Under the pieces are notes generated by a model that was not told where the DNA came from, made no database searches, and saw only the letters and a list, made by a program, of their open reading frames with translations. The translations under genes and the position numbers were made by a program. Shown in pieces: positions 32,911 to 43,168 of a stretch of DNA of 61,153 nucleotides. The stretch is taken from positions 1 to 61,153 of the forward strand of contig JAUCBJ010006486.1 in assembly GCA_032718475.1 (NCBI GenBank), read 5' to 3'. This stretch comes from Nemertoderma westbladi (Eukaryota; Xenacoelomorpha; Nemertodermatida; Nemertodermatidae). Within the stretch, counting starts at the first letter, position 1. Each line of letters starts with the position of its first letter.

Positions 32911-35009
32911 ATCAACGGATTCATTTAAACCCAGAGACGTCTTTGAAACCTACAGTAGGTTGTATTGAATCCCGTTGATCAACGGATTCATTTAAACCCA
33001 GAGACGTCTTTGAAACCTACAGTAGGTTGTATTGAATCCCGTTGATCAACGGATTCATTTAAACCCAGAGACGTCTTTGAAACCTACAGTAGGTTGTATT
33101 GAATCCCGTTGATCAACGGATTCATTTAAACCCAGAGACGTCTTTGAAACCTACAGTAGGTTGTATTGAATCCCGTTGATCAACGGATTCATTTAAACCC
33201 AGAGACGTCTTTGAATCCTACAGTAGGTTGTATTGAATCCCGTTGATCAACGGATTCATTTAAACCCAGAGACGTCTTTGAAACCTACAGTAGGTTGTAT
33301 TGAATCCCGTTGATCAACGGATTCATTTAAACCCAGAGACGTCTTTGAAACCTACAGTAGGTTGTATTGAATCCCGTTGATCAACGGATTCATTTAAACC
33401 CAGAGACGTCTTTGAAACCTACAATAGGTTGTATTGAATCCCGTTGATCAACGGATTCATTTAAACCCAAAGACGTCTTTGAAACCTACAGTAGGTTGTA
33501 TTGAATCCCGTTGATCAAGGGATTCATTTAAACCCAGAGACGTCTTTGAAACCTACAGTAGGTTGTATTGAATCCCGTTGATCAACGGATTCATTTAAAC
33601 CCAGAGACGTCTTTGAAACCTACAGTAGGTTGTATTGAATCCCGTTGATCAACGGATTCATTTAAACCCAGAGACGTCTTTGAAACCTACAATAGGTTGT
33701 ATTGAATCCCGTTGATCAAGGGATTCATTTAAACCCAGAGACGTCTTTGAAACCTACAGTAGGTTGTTATGAGTCCCGTTGATCAACGGATTCATTTAAA
33801 CCCAGAGACGTCTTTGAAACCTACAGTAGGTTGTATTGAATCCCGTTGATCAGGGGATTCATTTAAACCCAGAGACGTCTTTGAAACCTACAGTAGGTTG
33901 TATTGAATCCCGTTGATCAAGGGATTCATTTAAACCCAGAGACGTCTTTGAAACCTACAGTAGGTTGTATTGAATCCCGTTGATCAAGGGATTCATTTAA
34001 ACCCAGAGACGTCTTTGAAACCTACAGTAGGTTGTATTGAATCCCGTTGATCAACGGATTCATTTAAACCCTGAGACGTCTTGGAAACCTACAGTAGGTT
34101 GTATTGAATCCCGTTGATCTACGGATTCATTTAAACCCAGAGACGTCTTTGAAACCTACAGTAGGTTGTATTGAATCCCGTTGATCTACGGATTCATTTA
34201 AACCCAGAGACGTCTTTGAAACCTACAGTAGGTTGTATTGAATCCCGTTGATCTACGGATTCATTTAAACCTAGAGACGTCTTTGAAACCTACAGTAGGT
34301 TGTATTGAATCCCGTTGATCAAGGGATTCATTTAAACCCAGAGACGTCTTTGAAACCTACAGTAGGTTGTATTGAATCCAGTTGATCAACGGATTCATTT
34401 AAACCCAGAGACGTCTTTGAAACCTACAGTAGGTTGTATTGAATCCCGTTGATCAAGGGATTCATTTAAACCCAGAGACGTCTTTGAAACCTACAGTAGG
34501 TTGGATTGAATCCCGTTGATCAACGGATTCATTTAAACCTAGAGACGTCTTTGAAACCTACAGTAGGTTGTATTGAATCCCGTTGATCAAGGGATTCATT
34601 TAAACCCAGAGACGTCTTTGAAACCTACAGTAGGTTGTATTGAATCCCGTTGATCAACGGATTCATTTAAACCCAGAGACGTCTTTGAAACCTACAGTAG
34701 GTTGTATTGAATCCCGTTGATCAAGGGATTCATTTAAACCCAGAGACGTCTTTGAAACCTACAGTAGGTTGCATTGAATCCCGTTGATCAACGGATTCAT
34801 TTAAACCCAGAGACGTCTTTGAAACCTACAGTAGGTTGTATTGAATCCCGTTGATCAACGGATTCATTTAAACCCAGAGACGTCTTTGAAACCTACAGTA
34901 GGTTGTATTGAATCCCGTTGATCAACGGATTCATTTAAACCCAGAGACGTCTTTGAAACCTACAGTAGGTTGTATTGAATCCCGTTGATCAACGGATTCA
35001 TTTAAACCT
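32911..35009. repeat. 67-bp satellite, second block (about 31 copies)
   Basis: Same monomer and orientation as 17353-29191. Variant units include three consecutive CTACGG monomers (about 34118-34252) and many CAAGGG monomers. Between the blocks the monomer phase jumps by about 20 bases, so the interruption is not a clean insertion with a target duplication. Confidence 0.97.
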
Positions 35010-35140
35010 AGGTTGAAATGAATGGGGATTCTTTTAAACCAAGGCTTAAATTATTTGGGAGTCATTTTATATGGGATTCATTACAAACTAGTACCCAATC
35101 TTCGAAGGACATTCATTTCAACCCGAATGAATGAATCCCC
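35010..35140. repeat. degenerate satellite edge with inverted repeat
   Basis: GGTTGAAATGAAT (35010-35023 region) is inverted as ATTCATTTCAACC at 35111-35123. The segment ends AATGAATCCCC (35130-35140), the inverse of GGGGATTCATT at the left end of the first array (17353-17363). Intervening sequence contains decayed monomer-like text (GGGATTCATTACAAAC). Confidence 0.6.
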
Positions 35141-35300
35141 AATCAAGTGTGTACGCGCTTTCAGACCTTTAGAAGTTTAACCTGCCAATTTTAGTTGTCC
35201 TCTTGTTTATAAATCGACTTTAACCTATAACAATTATTTGGTGCACATGAAGTTACATTAGCCGAAGCCAGTCTATGCGCGATCATTCACCCACTGTTAA

Positions 35301-36596
35301 CCCTTTTAGTACTGAATTGGAAAATATCTTGTACCTCCAGAACCTGAATATATTTTATGAAATTATAAAAATATTTCTTAAACTTCAACAAATGTCACAG
35401 GCTTGCTTCCTTTCAAAATAATCTATGTTTCCCCAATTATGAGGTTGTTTTTACCGTAGATTTCATTTCCGAAGTCTGTTTTTCTGTACAGCCTATCCTT
35501 CCTTATGTGTCTGTTGTCTGTCTGTCTGTCTGTCTGTCTGTCAAATAGAAAAATTGTGTTTCAACTGAAATCTGAATCTCCTTTTGGGTAATCAATGCCG
35601 TGGAATTCGAATCTAACAATAACTTATTCATTCGATTAGCCGTTCTTCTGATATTGTCTGTCTGTCTGTCATGTTATTATGTCTGTCTGTCAAAATATTA
35701 CTATCTAATCAGTTTGTTATTACGAATTATTAACAGGATGGCGATCTCTTTCAGGTCTGTCTGCCATGGCCACTGTTAGACTGTTAGACGTACAGTCACT
35801 CAATATAGGCCCTAATAATTAATATAATCAGATAATCGTATTATATAATATAATAAATAGTATATATCAGTATATTCCAAATGGCACAAGTAGGCTGCCG
35901 GTAATAGGCTACACTTAATTTCACTAGGCCTATTACAGTATATATTATGAGAATAAATTCTACCGTAATTCTAATTCACTACGCACTACGTACCGGTAAT
36001 AATAATAATAATAATTAATTGATATAGGCCTATACCGGTAATAAATAATTATTATAAATTTATATGATAATTATAGGCCTAATAAAAAACAGCATACGTC
36101 ATACACATAAGTGCAGCAGTGCCGTAAATTGATTCACAAATGACTGACTGAATATACAATTACTAACAAATGGATGGATGGAACGTAGTAGCTTTAGTCA
36201 CCTACAGGATAATATTATGATGTGTTATCCAATCACAAACGAGATAACAAACCACTCCAGGGTTTAGGGCACGGTACCCCGTAATGTATAATGGATAGTA
36301 GTCAACAATCTACCTACAACCAATTCGCCCTGCCTCAACAAAGGCAGCAAAGTTGGAAGTAAAAGGCCTAGATTTGAATCTCCATAGAAGGCAAGGTAAA
36401 CCCATTAGCCAATCAAATGGCTGCAAAAAAATTTCAAAAATTATTGTCCTAAGGCACTGAATAGTGAATTGGAACACTTTCTAAGGCGCTGTTGGGTGGT
36501 GGATGGCCTGCTTATCAAGTGAGATGCCATGGTACAACAGTTGGGACATAGCGCAGGTGGTTATGGTACAACAGGTGGGACATAGTACTAAAAGGG
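35301..36596. mobile_element. piggyBac-like non-autonomous element (1,296 bp)
   Basis: Perfect 13-bp terminal inverted repeats CCCTTTTAGTACT / AGTACTAAAAGGG are flanked by TTAA at 35297-35300 and 36597-36600. The other copy of the host repeat has a single TTAA at 59618-59621, the empty site. TTAA target duplication and a CCC-starting terminus are piggyBac hallmarks. No transposase is encoded. A (TCTG)n microsatellite lies at about 35516-35542, with shorter runs near 35656 and 35682. Confidence 0.9.
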
Positions 36597-36906
36597 TTAA
36601 GGGAGACTGGATTCGGGTGCTTTGAAAGTTATTGCGGTGCAGACCTACTGTATTATTCGATTGATCGTTACTATATAATTTCTGACAATATTATTCACTT
36701 TCGGGGAGATATTAACAGTTCCTTTAGGACGTGGCGCTTTAAGTATATAAAACAGAGTTATGACTTATACTAAACACAACGAGATGGCCACTGAGTTTCG
36801 TAAATAGCGCATTCTTTAGGAGATGCTTTATTATCTGTCACACTACTTCACACGTCTTCACACTACTTCACACTGATCTGCCGACCGTCACTGAATTTGA
36901 TCATAT

Positions 36907-37749
36907 GTGGCTGGCCACGAGAAAAGGGACCTTATGTCGCAAAACCTGATTCTGAGATAATCGCGTTTAAAGTTTCCCTCTATTTTTGAACAAATTTAAT
37001 TGGATTATCAATTTCGAAATGTATAAAACGATGAGGGAAATTCAAATTGGTTCTGATATTCAATATACCTAGGAAATAACTAATTACAGGAAGCAATATA
37101 AGATGCTGCAGTATTGTATATAACACGGTCTTAGGGTTTTCATGTCTGAATTTAGGACTGTAATAAATTGTAATTGTACTACTGTAATACAGTATGTAGG
37201 TACTGTTGGCCTACAGTTATTTTTTAAATGCAATATGGCTGTCATTTTCTTAATTTATCTTCGTTAGTTCTTAAATTTTGTAATCCCAATAAAGAATTCA
37301 AAATACAAATAATTTTAAAAAATTGAAAAATTAATCTTTTTTAAAAAATTTTAAATTAAAAAATTTTTTTTGCATACATGTTTTTTTGAAAATGTTGCAA
37401 AAATTTTTTTCAAATAGTTCATGAACAATATTAATAGTTTCAAAGTGTTAAAGTTGTATAAAAAGCCGAATAACATTGAGCTGCCTAATTATATAGTAAG
37501 AATTGCTATGATTTATTAATATTTTCCATTTTTTTTTAATAATCGCTTATTATACAGTAACCGCTATTAATAAAAATTTTTTTGCTACCCGATTCACCTT
37601 CACATAAATCGCTATAACTTTTTTTTAGAAATAGATATTGAGACACCGTTTTTTTTGTTAAAATCTCTGGAAAATTCTGCATCTCATAGGCCTAATAACT
37701 CAAAATCGACCTCCGGTGACATAAGGTCCCTTTTCTCGTGGCCAGCCAC
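36907..37749. mobile_element. DNA transposon derivative with 32-bp TIRs (843 bp)
   Basis: The first 32 bases (36907-36938, starting GTGGCTGGCCACGAGAAAAG) are perfectly inverted at 37718-37749. The empty site is preserved at about 59923-59936 (GATCATATATAAGG), implying duplication of ATAT, or of TA with slightly longer termini. The TIR itself contains GTGGCTGGCCAC, nearly self-complementary. The interior is AT-rich with no ORF. The superfamily is uncertain: a TA duplication would suggest Tc1/mariner-like. Confidence 0.85.
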
Positions 37750-38432
37750 ATATATAAGGAGGATAGCAACTGACACATGTAGGGATTATGAAATAGCATC
37801 TAATTCACACAAAATCACTATAATGTAAGTCGCAATTGCTACAGGTAACCGGTCCCTCTTACCTTCAGTAATCAAGAAGATTGGGGGTTTTATGATTATT
37901 TATCGGTATTCTCCAAATATAACAACATATCCATCAATATACAACAATTAATAACAGACAGTAAACAGAAGTAAAATAGTGCGGTGAACAATCAATATAT
38001 GTTACTTATGCAAGTCAGTTCAGCAGTTTGGGTTGATAATAGATTTACGTTCTTGAAATCAAAGCCATCTAATGTTTTGGCCAAAGTCTGAAACTTCTAC
38101 AGAAGCACAGAAGAATTCTAAGCCGGTGTTCTGAGGCTCAGAAAAGGTAAACAAAGACCGTAATGCATTGCGCGGGTTTCCGTAGGCCCTTGTCCAACAT
38201 AAAATGAAAATCGCTCTGATTGGCTGAGCAGAACAAAGAGGTTCCACGTTTACAGAAAATCAGCTGACAGATTTCGTCATCTGAGCTCCAGTCTTTTAGA
38301 GTATTAGGCGCATTGCGGCAAAAATGACTTGTTATGTCCGCTAAAGCTTTTATACCACTCCCAGAAAATTGGATTTAATTCTATAAAATATAAAAAATCA
38401 CAGTTTCAAAAATATAAAAATACTCTAAACAG

Positions 38433-38965
38433 TTAGTCCTTCTTACGTGAACAGCGTTTACGCAGTTTTTTGAGGCTAGCAAGAGTCCTTTTCTCTTTGG
38501 GGCGAGCCACTTTACTAGGAGGGCTATAACTCCTGGGTGAAGGGTGCAATACAATTGCATCGGAAGGTTTAGGGTTGCGGTCGGTGTATCCGCCGGTCGA
38601 GGTACCCGGTTGATCAATATCAACCTCAGTGGAACGAGGTCGAACAACCTTTAGAGCGCGTTTCAAGACAGCAGCTCTCACTGGTCCCTGACGGGTCGTT
38701 TGCACGAGAGCGGTAGGTGGACCGTGATTAGTGAGAAATTTCCTCGGTTTGATGGTTCTTTCCAACTTGCGTTCTCTGGCTTTATATTCATATGGTTGTC
38801 TATGAACTTCTTGTAACTCTGGATGCGAGTTTATGAACAAGTCACCACGTGATTTATCAATGGTAGAAACTTTAAACTGTATGTAAGATCTTCCGGTTTC
38901 ACCATATAATATTGAGTTAAATTGACATAATAAGGATGGTCTTTGATCCCATAAAATGAGTTCGG
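38433..38965 (-). CDS. unrecognised gene, third reading frame
   Basis: The frame is open from after a TAG near 38966 down to 38433. The listed 135-codon part begins at a TTG, not an ATG, so it is presumably read as a continuation of the upstream frame. The product is basic, Lys/Arg/Pro-rich (KARERKLERTIKPRKF, KVARPKEKRTLASLKKLRKR), with no domain I know. It overlaps the preceding frame by about 130 bases in the -1 frame. ATTAAA on the minus strand (38379-38374) lies about 55 bases past the stop and could be a polyadenylation signal. Confidence 0.4.
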
Positions 38966-39696
38966 TAAAGGTCTAGCGCGTAGGTTGACCTCGTGTACCA
39001 TACGACGGACAAGATCCGCTCGATTGTCCGGAGGTTCAACGAGTATACCGTCGACACGAGCGACCTCGATTGGCGGACGTTGTAACATAGGAGCGTCAGC
39101 GATAAGATCTCGAGATCTTAGGTTGATATCAACCGGTTGGGGTTGTACCGTGGCGAAGAGTTTGTCTCCGAAATGGGGAACCATCGAGGGATGAATGATG
39201 GTTTTGGAATAGAGATCAGTCATAAAGATTTGAGCTTCTGGTTGGGCTAAAGCTGCTTCTTCTTTCTCATCCATTTCGATGTGTTTCTCCTCGAGCTGAT
39301 TTTCCTCCGCTTGTCGTTGGAAGCGTTCATCCAAAAACTCTTGTAGAAAGTAGGTTCGTCCAAGTTCGATATCTTCTTCGAGATTCTGGATTTCCCGATC
39401 GAACTGAGGTAAAGCTAATTCTTTTACCGCTTGGACTTGCTGCTGCAATTTACGTTTCTCCAAACAATCGTAAGTTCCTTTTCCGATCTTTTGCCGAATA
39501 GCGTCTAACGCGTTTCGTACTACGCTCTCCTCAACTTCGGTGACGGGTTGTATCGGGGTTAGACCGGGATGATTATACGGGTTAAACGGCGATATTAAAT
39601 GTCCGCGTCCCAATCCGGCTATGTAAGATGGGCGAATATCTAAAGAGCCCGCTACCGGAGTGCCACCGGACAGCCCATGACTTTCTTGAGACGCAT
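38831..39696 (-). CDS. unrecognised gene, second reading frame (possible exon 2)
   Basis: Open from just after a TAA near 39698 to TGA/TAA at 38831. There is no early ATG (the first ORF codon usually reported, 39613, is TTG), so it probably continues from upstream. The peptide has RPSYIAGLGRGHLISPF, then Glu/Gln/Lys-rich helical sequence (residues about 60-150 after the splice), then LRSRDLIADAPMLQRPP. A -1 slippery-type heptamer TTTAAAG occurs in phase at 38876-38870 inside the overlap with the next frame. YIAGLGRG resembles the start of PRP6-type proteins, but nothing else does, so I assign no function. Confidence 0.45.
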
Positions 39697-39845
39697 CTTA
39701 ATGGACACTGGCCTTAAAGATGCGGATGATCTAGCAAATGTCATGGGTGATAGGGAGTTGTGGCGGTGCAATTTTGTTGACAAGCCGGCACAGCATTCTT
39801 AAAAATGCAGCTGCAATGCAGCATGCCGATCCTAGTAGTAGCCAC
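39697..39845 (-). other. possible 149-bp intron containing antisense LINE text
   Basis: Minus-strand GT at 39845 and AG at 39697 would join the two long frames in phase (split codon GAT). On the plus strand the same stretch reads TFLRRILMDTGLKDADDLAN followed by VMGDRELWRC, which looks like the C-terminus of a non-LTR retrotransposon ORF2 ('DTGL...L...DR..W'). There is no good polypyrimidine tract before the AG, so the splice is only a proposal. Alternatively a retrotransposon fragment separated two formerly contiguous exons. Confidence 0.35.
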
Positions 39846-40815
39846 CGATTAATTGTTCGGGTAACACGAGATCTTTGAACAGTGAGTACAGTTCAGGAGG
39901 ATCCGTTATACTATTAGGATCAAGAGTTTGAGGTCTCACTAGGGAATGAGGAGGTCTGACCGAGTATTCCGGAACTCTGATCATCGGTTTATTTAAGGAT
40001 CGTTTGAGTCGAGCCAGCGTAGGTGATACGTCGAACAAGTTTCGCTCAAAACTCCCATAAGTATAGCGAGTAAAACTGTGTTTAGCGCAACGTCTCCGCG
40101 GATGTTTATGTCTTTCCGTTTGTTGGTTGGGTCTAGGGCATTCATCGCAATAATACCAAAGACGCACGTCTTGTAGAGGAAACGCGGGTGATCTTTCTCC
40201 AGTTTTACAATACTCCTCCATCTGTTCGAAGCTATCCGGTACCACAGGTAGTGGTCGATCGGAGGTAAGATACATCTTAGTGAAATAGAGTCGTTTGAGT
40301 TCTATCATAGGGTCATGATGTATACCTTGAGGATATCGAGTTTCTAGGTTTTGTTGACTGGCAATATTGAGATATGTTTCTCTCAAGAATTCCAGATATT
40401 CGTTGAAGTCACTGCGTTTATCCGGCTCTTCAACGTCTTCTCTTTCGAGTTGGTTGCGAATAGAATTTTTGTGTTCGATTCTCAGTTTATCGTTCCGACT
40501 CCGCTGGGTATGATATTTAAATAGGATCATTTCCCTTTCGGTGTCTACATCGTCCGTATCGTGTAAATCGATAGGGTGACCAGTAGTTAAGAAGTCCATA
40601 TACGTACCATTACGATGCGTATAGCGAGCGGTGAATTTTCTATAGTCCAATTCACACGTGAGTTGTTCCTTTGACATTGGCGGTTCGATATAACGGCCAT
40701 CGTCCTCCGTAGTAGTTTGACTAGCGTCGCCGCGTATTAAACTATCAACAAACGCTTGCAATGGTAGGGTATATCGCTCCCTGATACAAAGATCATCTTC
40801 TATCAACTCAATCAT
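39846..40815 (-). CDS. unrecognised gene, first reading frame / exon 1 (about 323 aa)
   Basis: ATG at 40815 with G at -3. If unspliced the frame stops at 39832 (327 aa). The product is acidic and soluble-looking, with no signal peptide or membrane span. Notable pieces are MSKEQLTCELDYRKFTARYTHR (positions about 46-67) and a Cys/His cluster WYYCDECPRPNQ...HKHPRRRCAKH (about 218-246) that could bind zinc. There are no repeats and codon use is not obviously odd. It is the longest non-transposon frame in the window. LTR element 2 sits 380 bp upstream in the opposite direction. I do not recognise the family. Confidence 0.55.
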
Positions 40816-41194
40816 AGCTGCTATATGAGTTTATCGATATTATAATTAATTATAATTAGGCTAGCGGTCGTCGCTGCCTCCCCCTCAATGCCCCCGGACA
40901 GCGCAAGCTCCTCAGCGCTAATATACTGTCGCCGCTGTGTTTCTCGCCAACGTAGTAGCTACACAACGACAACAATAACCAGCGCGAGTCACTCCACTGT
41001 CCGTCCCAAGGGCTCAGAATTACTTCAGGTTCTTGCTACAGAGGTAGGGCAACTTTCACAACTGCGACTCGCCACTGTAAACACACTTTAGTAGTAACAT
41101 TCACCTATAAACGCACAAATTCCACACAACTGTCACAAATTGTACACATTTGGGCCATTTGTCCGTTAGTCAAGTGCCTTCCAGAATGCCACGT
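40816..41194 (-). promoter_or_regulatory. likely 5' region of the unrecognised gene
   Basis: About 380 bases between the ATG and LTR element 2. AT-rich just upstream of the ATG (40825-40860), then a GC-richer stretch (40865-41000) with several CpGs, as in many animal promoters. No TATA box can be assigned. Confidence 0.3.
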
Positions 41195-41732
41195 TGTTAG
41201 CTTATCCAATTCCGCTAACACAAACCCATAGAGTGGGCCATAAAGCAATATTGGGAGCACGAGGTTGATTACCAATCAACCTCGTGTCAGCCCAGTAAAC
41301 GGGGACAATAGGCCCCAAAGGAGACACACACAATAGAGGTCAGGGGCCAAACCCCTAACCGAGAGAGAACACAGGGAGTGAAGGGAAACACTCCAAAGGG
41401 TGCCAACAGGGATATCAACCAATCAGAGGGGGGAAAGGCATCGATTGAGTAGCAATAAGGCCACCGTGCAATATAACCAGTAACCTGTAATCATATCATT
41501 CAGTTTACTCAGTTAGTTCAGTAGGGTGGAACGGTGACTTCTATCACCGTCCGCTACCGCCATCATACTTATCTACCGGTAACTGTGCCATACTATACTA
41601 TAGCCTATATATCAACTATATTATACCTTATACATATAACCGAACATCAGAACTCTTTTACCTTTCACACACGGCGGGGACGCGTAGATAGAAAACCCAA
41701 CGGATAAACCGGGATCCGTAGATCCCGTCACA
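41195..41732 (+). repeat. 5' LTR of element 2
   Basis: 538-bp LTR. A 13-bp stem (arm CACGAGGTTGATT, loop ACC) lies at 41258-41286 and a GGGATC...GATCCC stem near the downstream end (41711-41726). Several TATA-like motifs occur at 41590-41640. Confidence 0.93.
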
Positions 41733-41896
41733 GTGACAGAACTAGTTCCACCCAGCTGCCCTGAAAGTGACAGAATCAGATCCGCCCAGCTGCCCTGACA
41801 GAGATAGAATCTTAGCAGCTGCCCTAACAGTCTGACAGTGATAGAACTGGATCCAACCAACTGACAGACTGTGGCTGCCAGACACCAAAGACGACG
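41733..41896 (+). other. leader of element 2 with short imperfect repeats
   Basis: Three to four imperfect copies of about 42 bases built on GTGACAGAA...CCCAGCTGCCCTGA separate the LTR from the first ATG. Element 1 has only about 60 bases here. No standard tRNA primer-binding site directly follows the LTR. Confidence 0.55.
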
Positions 41897-43168
41897 ATGA
41901 GTCAAGAGAGAGGAACGACACCGCCGCGGACCCCGGACGACGATCTAACGATCCGCGAGGCCACGGCGAGACGATACGAACCCACGACGCCGGTCGATGC
42001 TACGCCGACCACGTCGACGCAGGTTGACGCCACGTCGACAACGAGCAACCCGGCGAACCAAGATGTGGGGGGTCGTCTACAACCGGAGAGCGAGTCGAGG
42101 GAAGGAGACGAGAAGGGAGGAGAAGAGGAAGACGAGTCGACGCGGAGCGAGGGTCGACGTACCGATGTCGCCGGCCAGCCACAGGCCGAGGACGACGAAC
42201 AGTCCACCGGAACGGCGACGGTGGGGCCGTCGGTACGACGTCGGACCCGGAGAGATGGAGGAGAGGTCGGCGACGAGGACGTCGGGGTTTCTGATCGACT
42301 TCGACGGGCCTACCTCGCGACCCGGGAGCAACTGAGAGAGGCCAAAGGAGGGGCGAAGATAGACGAGGTGAGACTGACAAAAGGACTAGGTGAGTCGAAC
42401 AGATACTTTGATCACCTAGTGTGTTCTGGGCAGAGAGAACTAGCCGAGGAGAGAGCGAGGGGGGTTACCAACGAACTGATTGAACTATGGGAATGTGGGG
42501 GTATGGAACCTAGCGTAGTGTACGTAGGGCCATACTTAGTCGATGCCCGGGGAGTAAAATTAGTGGGTTGGAAGAGACCTGAGGAGGGCGAATCCGAGGT
42601 TAAACCCGAGGATTCGGTCTCGTCGGTTGGAGGAAGTTCCGGGAGGCGGGGGAAAGTTGATAGGACGGAGGGGCGGCGGGAGTCCGTCGCAACCGATAAG
42701 TCTGCTACATCCTCCGCGAAAGAAAGAAGGGTGCTGAAAATAAATCTGACGTATGAATTAGCGATGGTGGCGACAGAGCAGAATGAGTTAGAGAGACAAT
42801 TGAGAGAGGAAACCGCATGGTTGGAGAGAGAAAGAGAGTGGGCAAGGGAGGATAGAGAGAGAGTCAAGGAGTGTAGAGAGCGGGAGATGAGAGTAGGGGA
42901 CGAGCCGGCGACGTGGCTTGAGATGGTTGCGAGAGATACCGAGTTGGCCGAGCAAAGTTTACGAGAGTGCATAGAGAGAGAGATAGAGGCAGAGCGTGAG
43001 CGGGATGATTTGCGTGCCCAGCTAAGGGGGCTTGCGCAATATCAAGCCAAACTAGACCAGCGCCGACTAGAACTGGCGCGGTTGGAACTATCAGAGAGTG
43101 AGACCCCAGTTATAAGCACCGAGCGAGAAAACCAGAACTGGTGTAGCCGTACGGGCGGGGGGGGGTAG
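41897..43168 (+). CDS. first ORF of element 2, coiled-coil gag-type (423 aa)
   Basis: ATG at 41897; opens MSQERGTTPPRTPDDDLTI like the first ORF of element 1. Residues 1-150 are acidic and disordered-looking. Residues about 150-225 hold the conserved block with VVYVGPYLVDARGVKLVGW. From about residue 280 to 410 it is a long Glu/Arg/Leu coiled coil (QNELERQLREETAWLERER, DDLRAQLRGLAQYQAKLDQR). The frame ends in a G tract (CSRTGGGG, about 43155-43166), after which conserved gag text continues in another frame. Probably the N-terminal, oligomerising part of Gag. Element 1 has lost most of the coiled coil. Confidence 0.65.
   Translation: MSQERGTTPPRTPDDDLTIREATARRYEPTTPVDATPTTSTQVDATSTTSNPANQDVGGRLQPESESREGDEKGGEEEDESTRSEGRRTDVAGQPQAEDDEQSTGTATVGPSVRRRTRRDGGEVGDEDVGVSDRLRRAYLATREQLREAKGGAKIDEVRLTKGLGESNRYFDHLVCSGQRELAEERARGVTNELIELWECGGMEPSVVYVGPYLVDARGVKLVGWKRPEEGESEVKPEDSVSSVGGSSGRRGKVDRTEGRRESVATDKSATSSAKERRVLKINLTYELAMVATEQNELERQLREETAWLEREREWAREDRERVKECREREMRVGDEPATWLEMVARDTELAEQSLRECIEREIEAERERDDLRAQLRGLAQYQAKLDQRRLELARLELSESETPVISTERENQNWCSRTGGGG

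Larger units (their letters stand above)
35154..38352. repeat. dispersed repeat, copy 1 (with two nested insertions)
   Basis: Starts CGCGCTTTCAGACC and ends CTAAAGCTTTTA. It aligns colinearly with 59437-60580 apart from two large insertions here (35301-36596 and 36907-37749). Without them it is about 1.06 kb. It contains TATATAAGGAGG, a possible TATA element, but no ORF of note. It may be a solo LTR or an unclassified transposon. No target duplication is obvious. Confidence 0.85.

Noticed and set aside
17353-35009. CRISPR-like array
   Set aside because: Monomers are contiguous 67-bp repeats with no variable spacers, in a eukaryotic setting; it is a satellite.
39600-39660. PRP6-type splicing factor assignment from YIAGLGRG
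   Set aside because: Only a short motif matches; the rest of the protein shows no TPR/HAT repeats or other PRP6 features.
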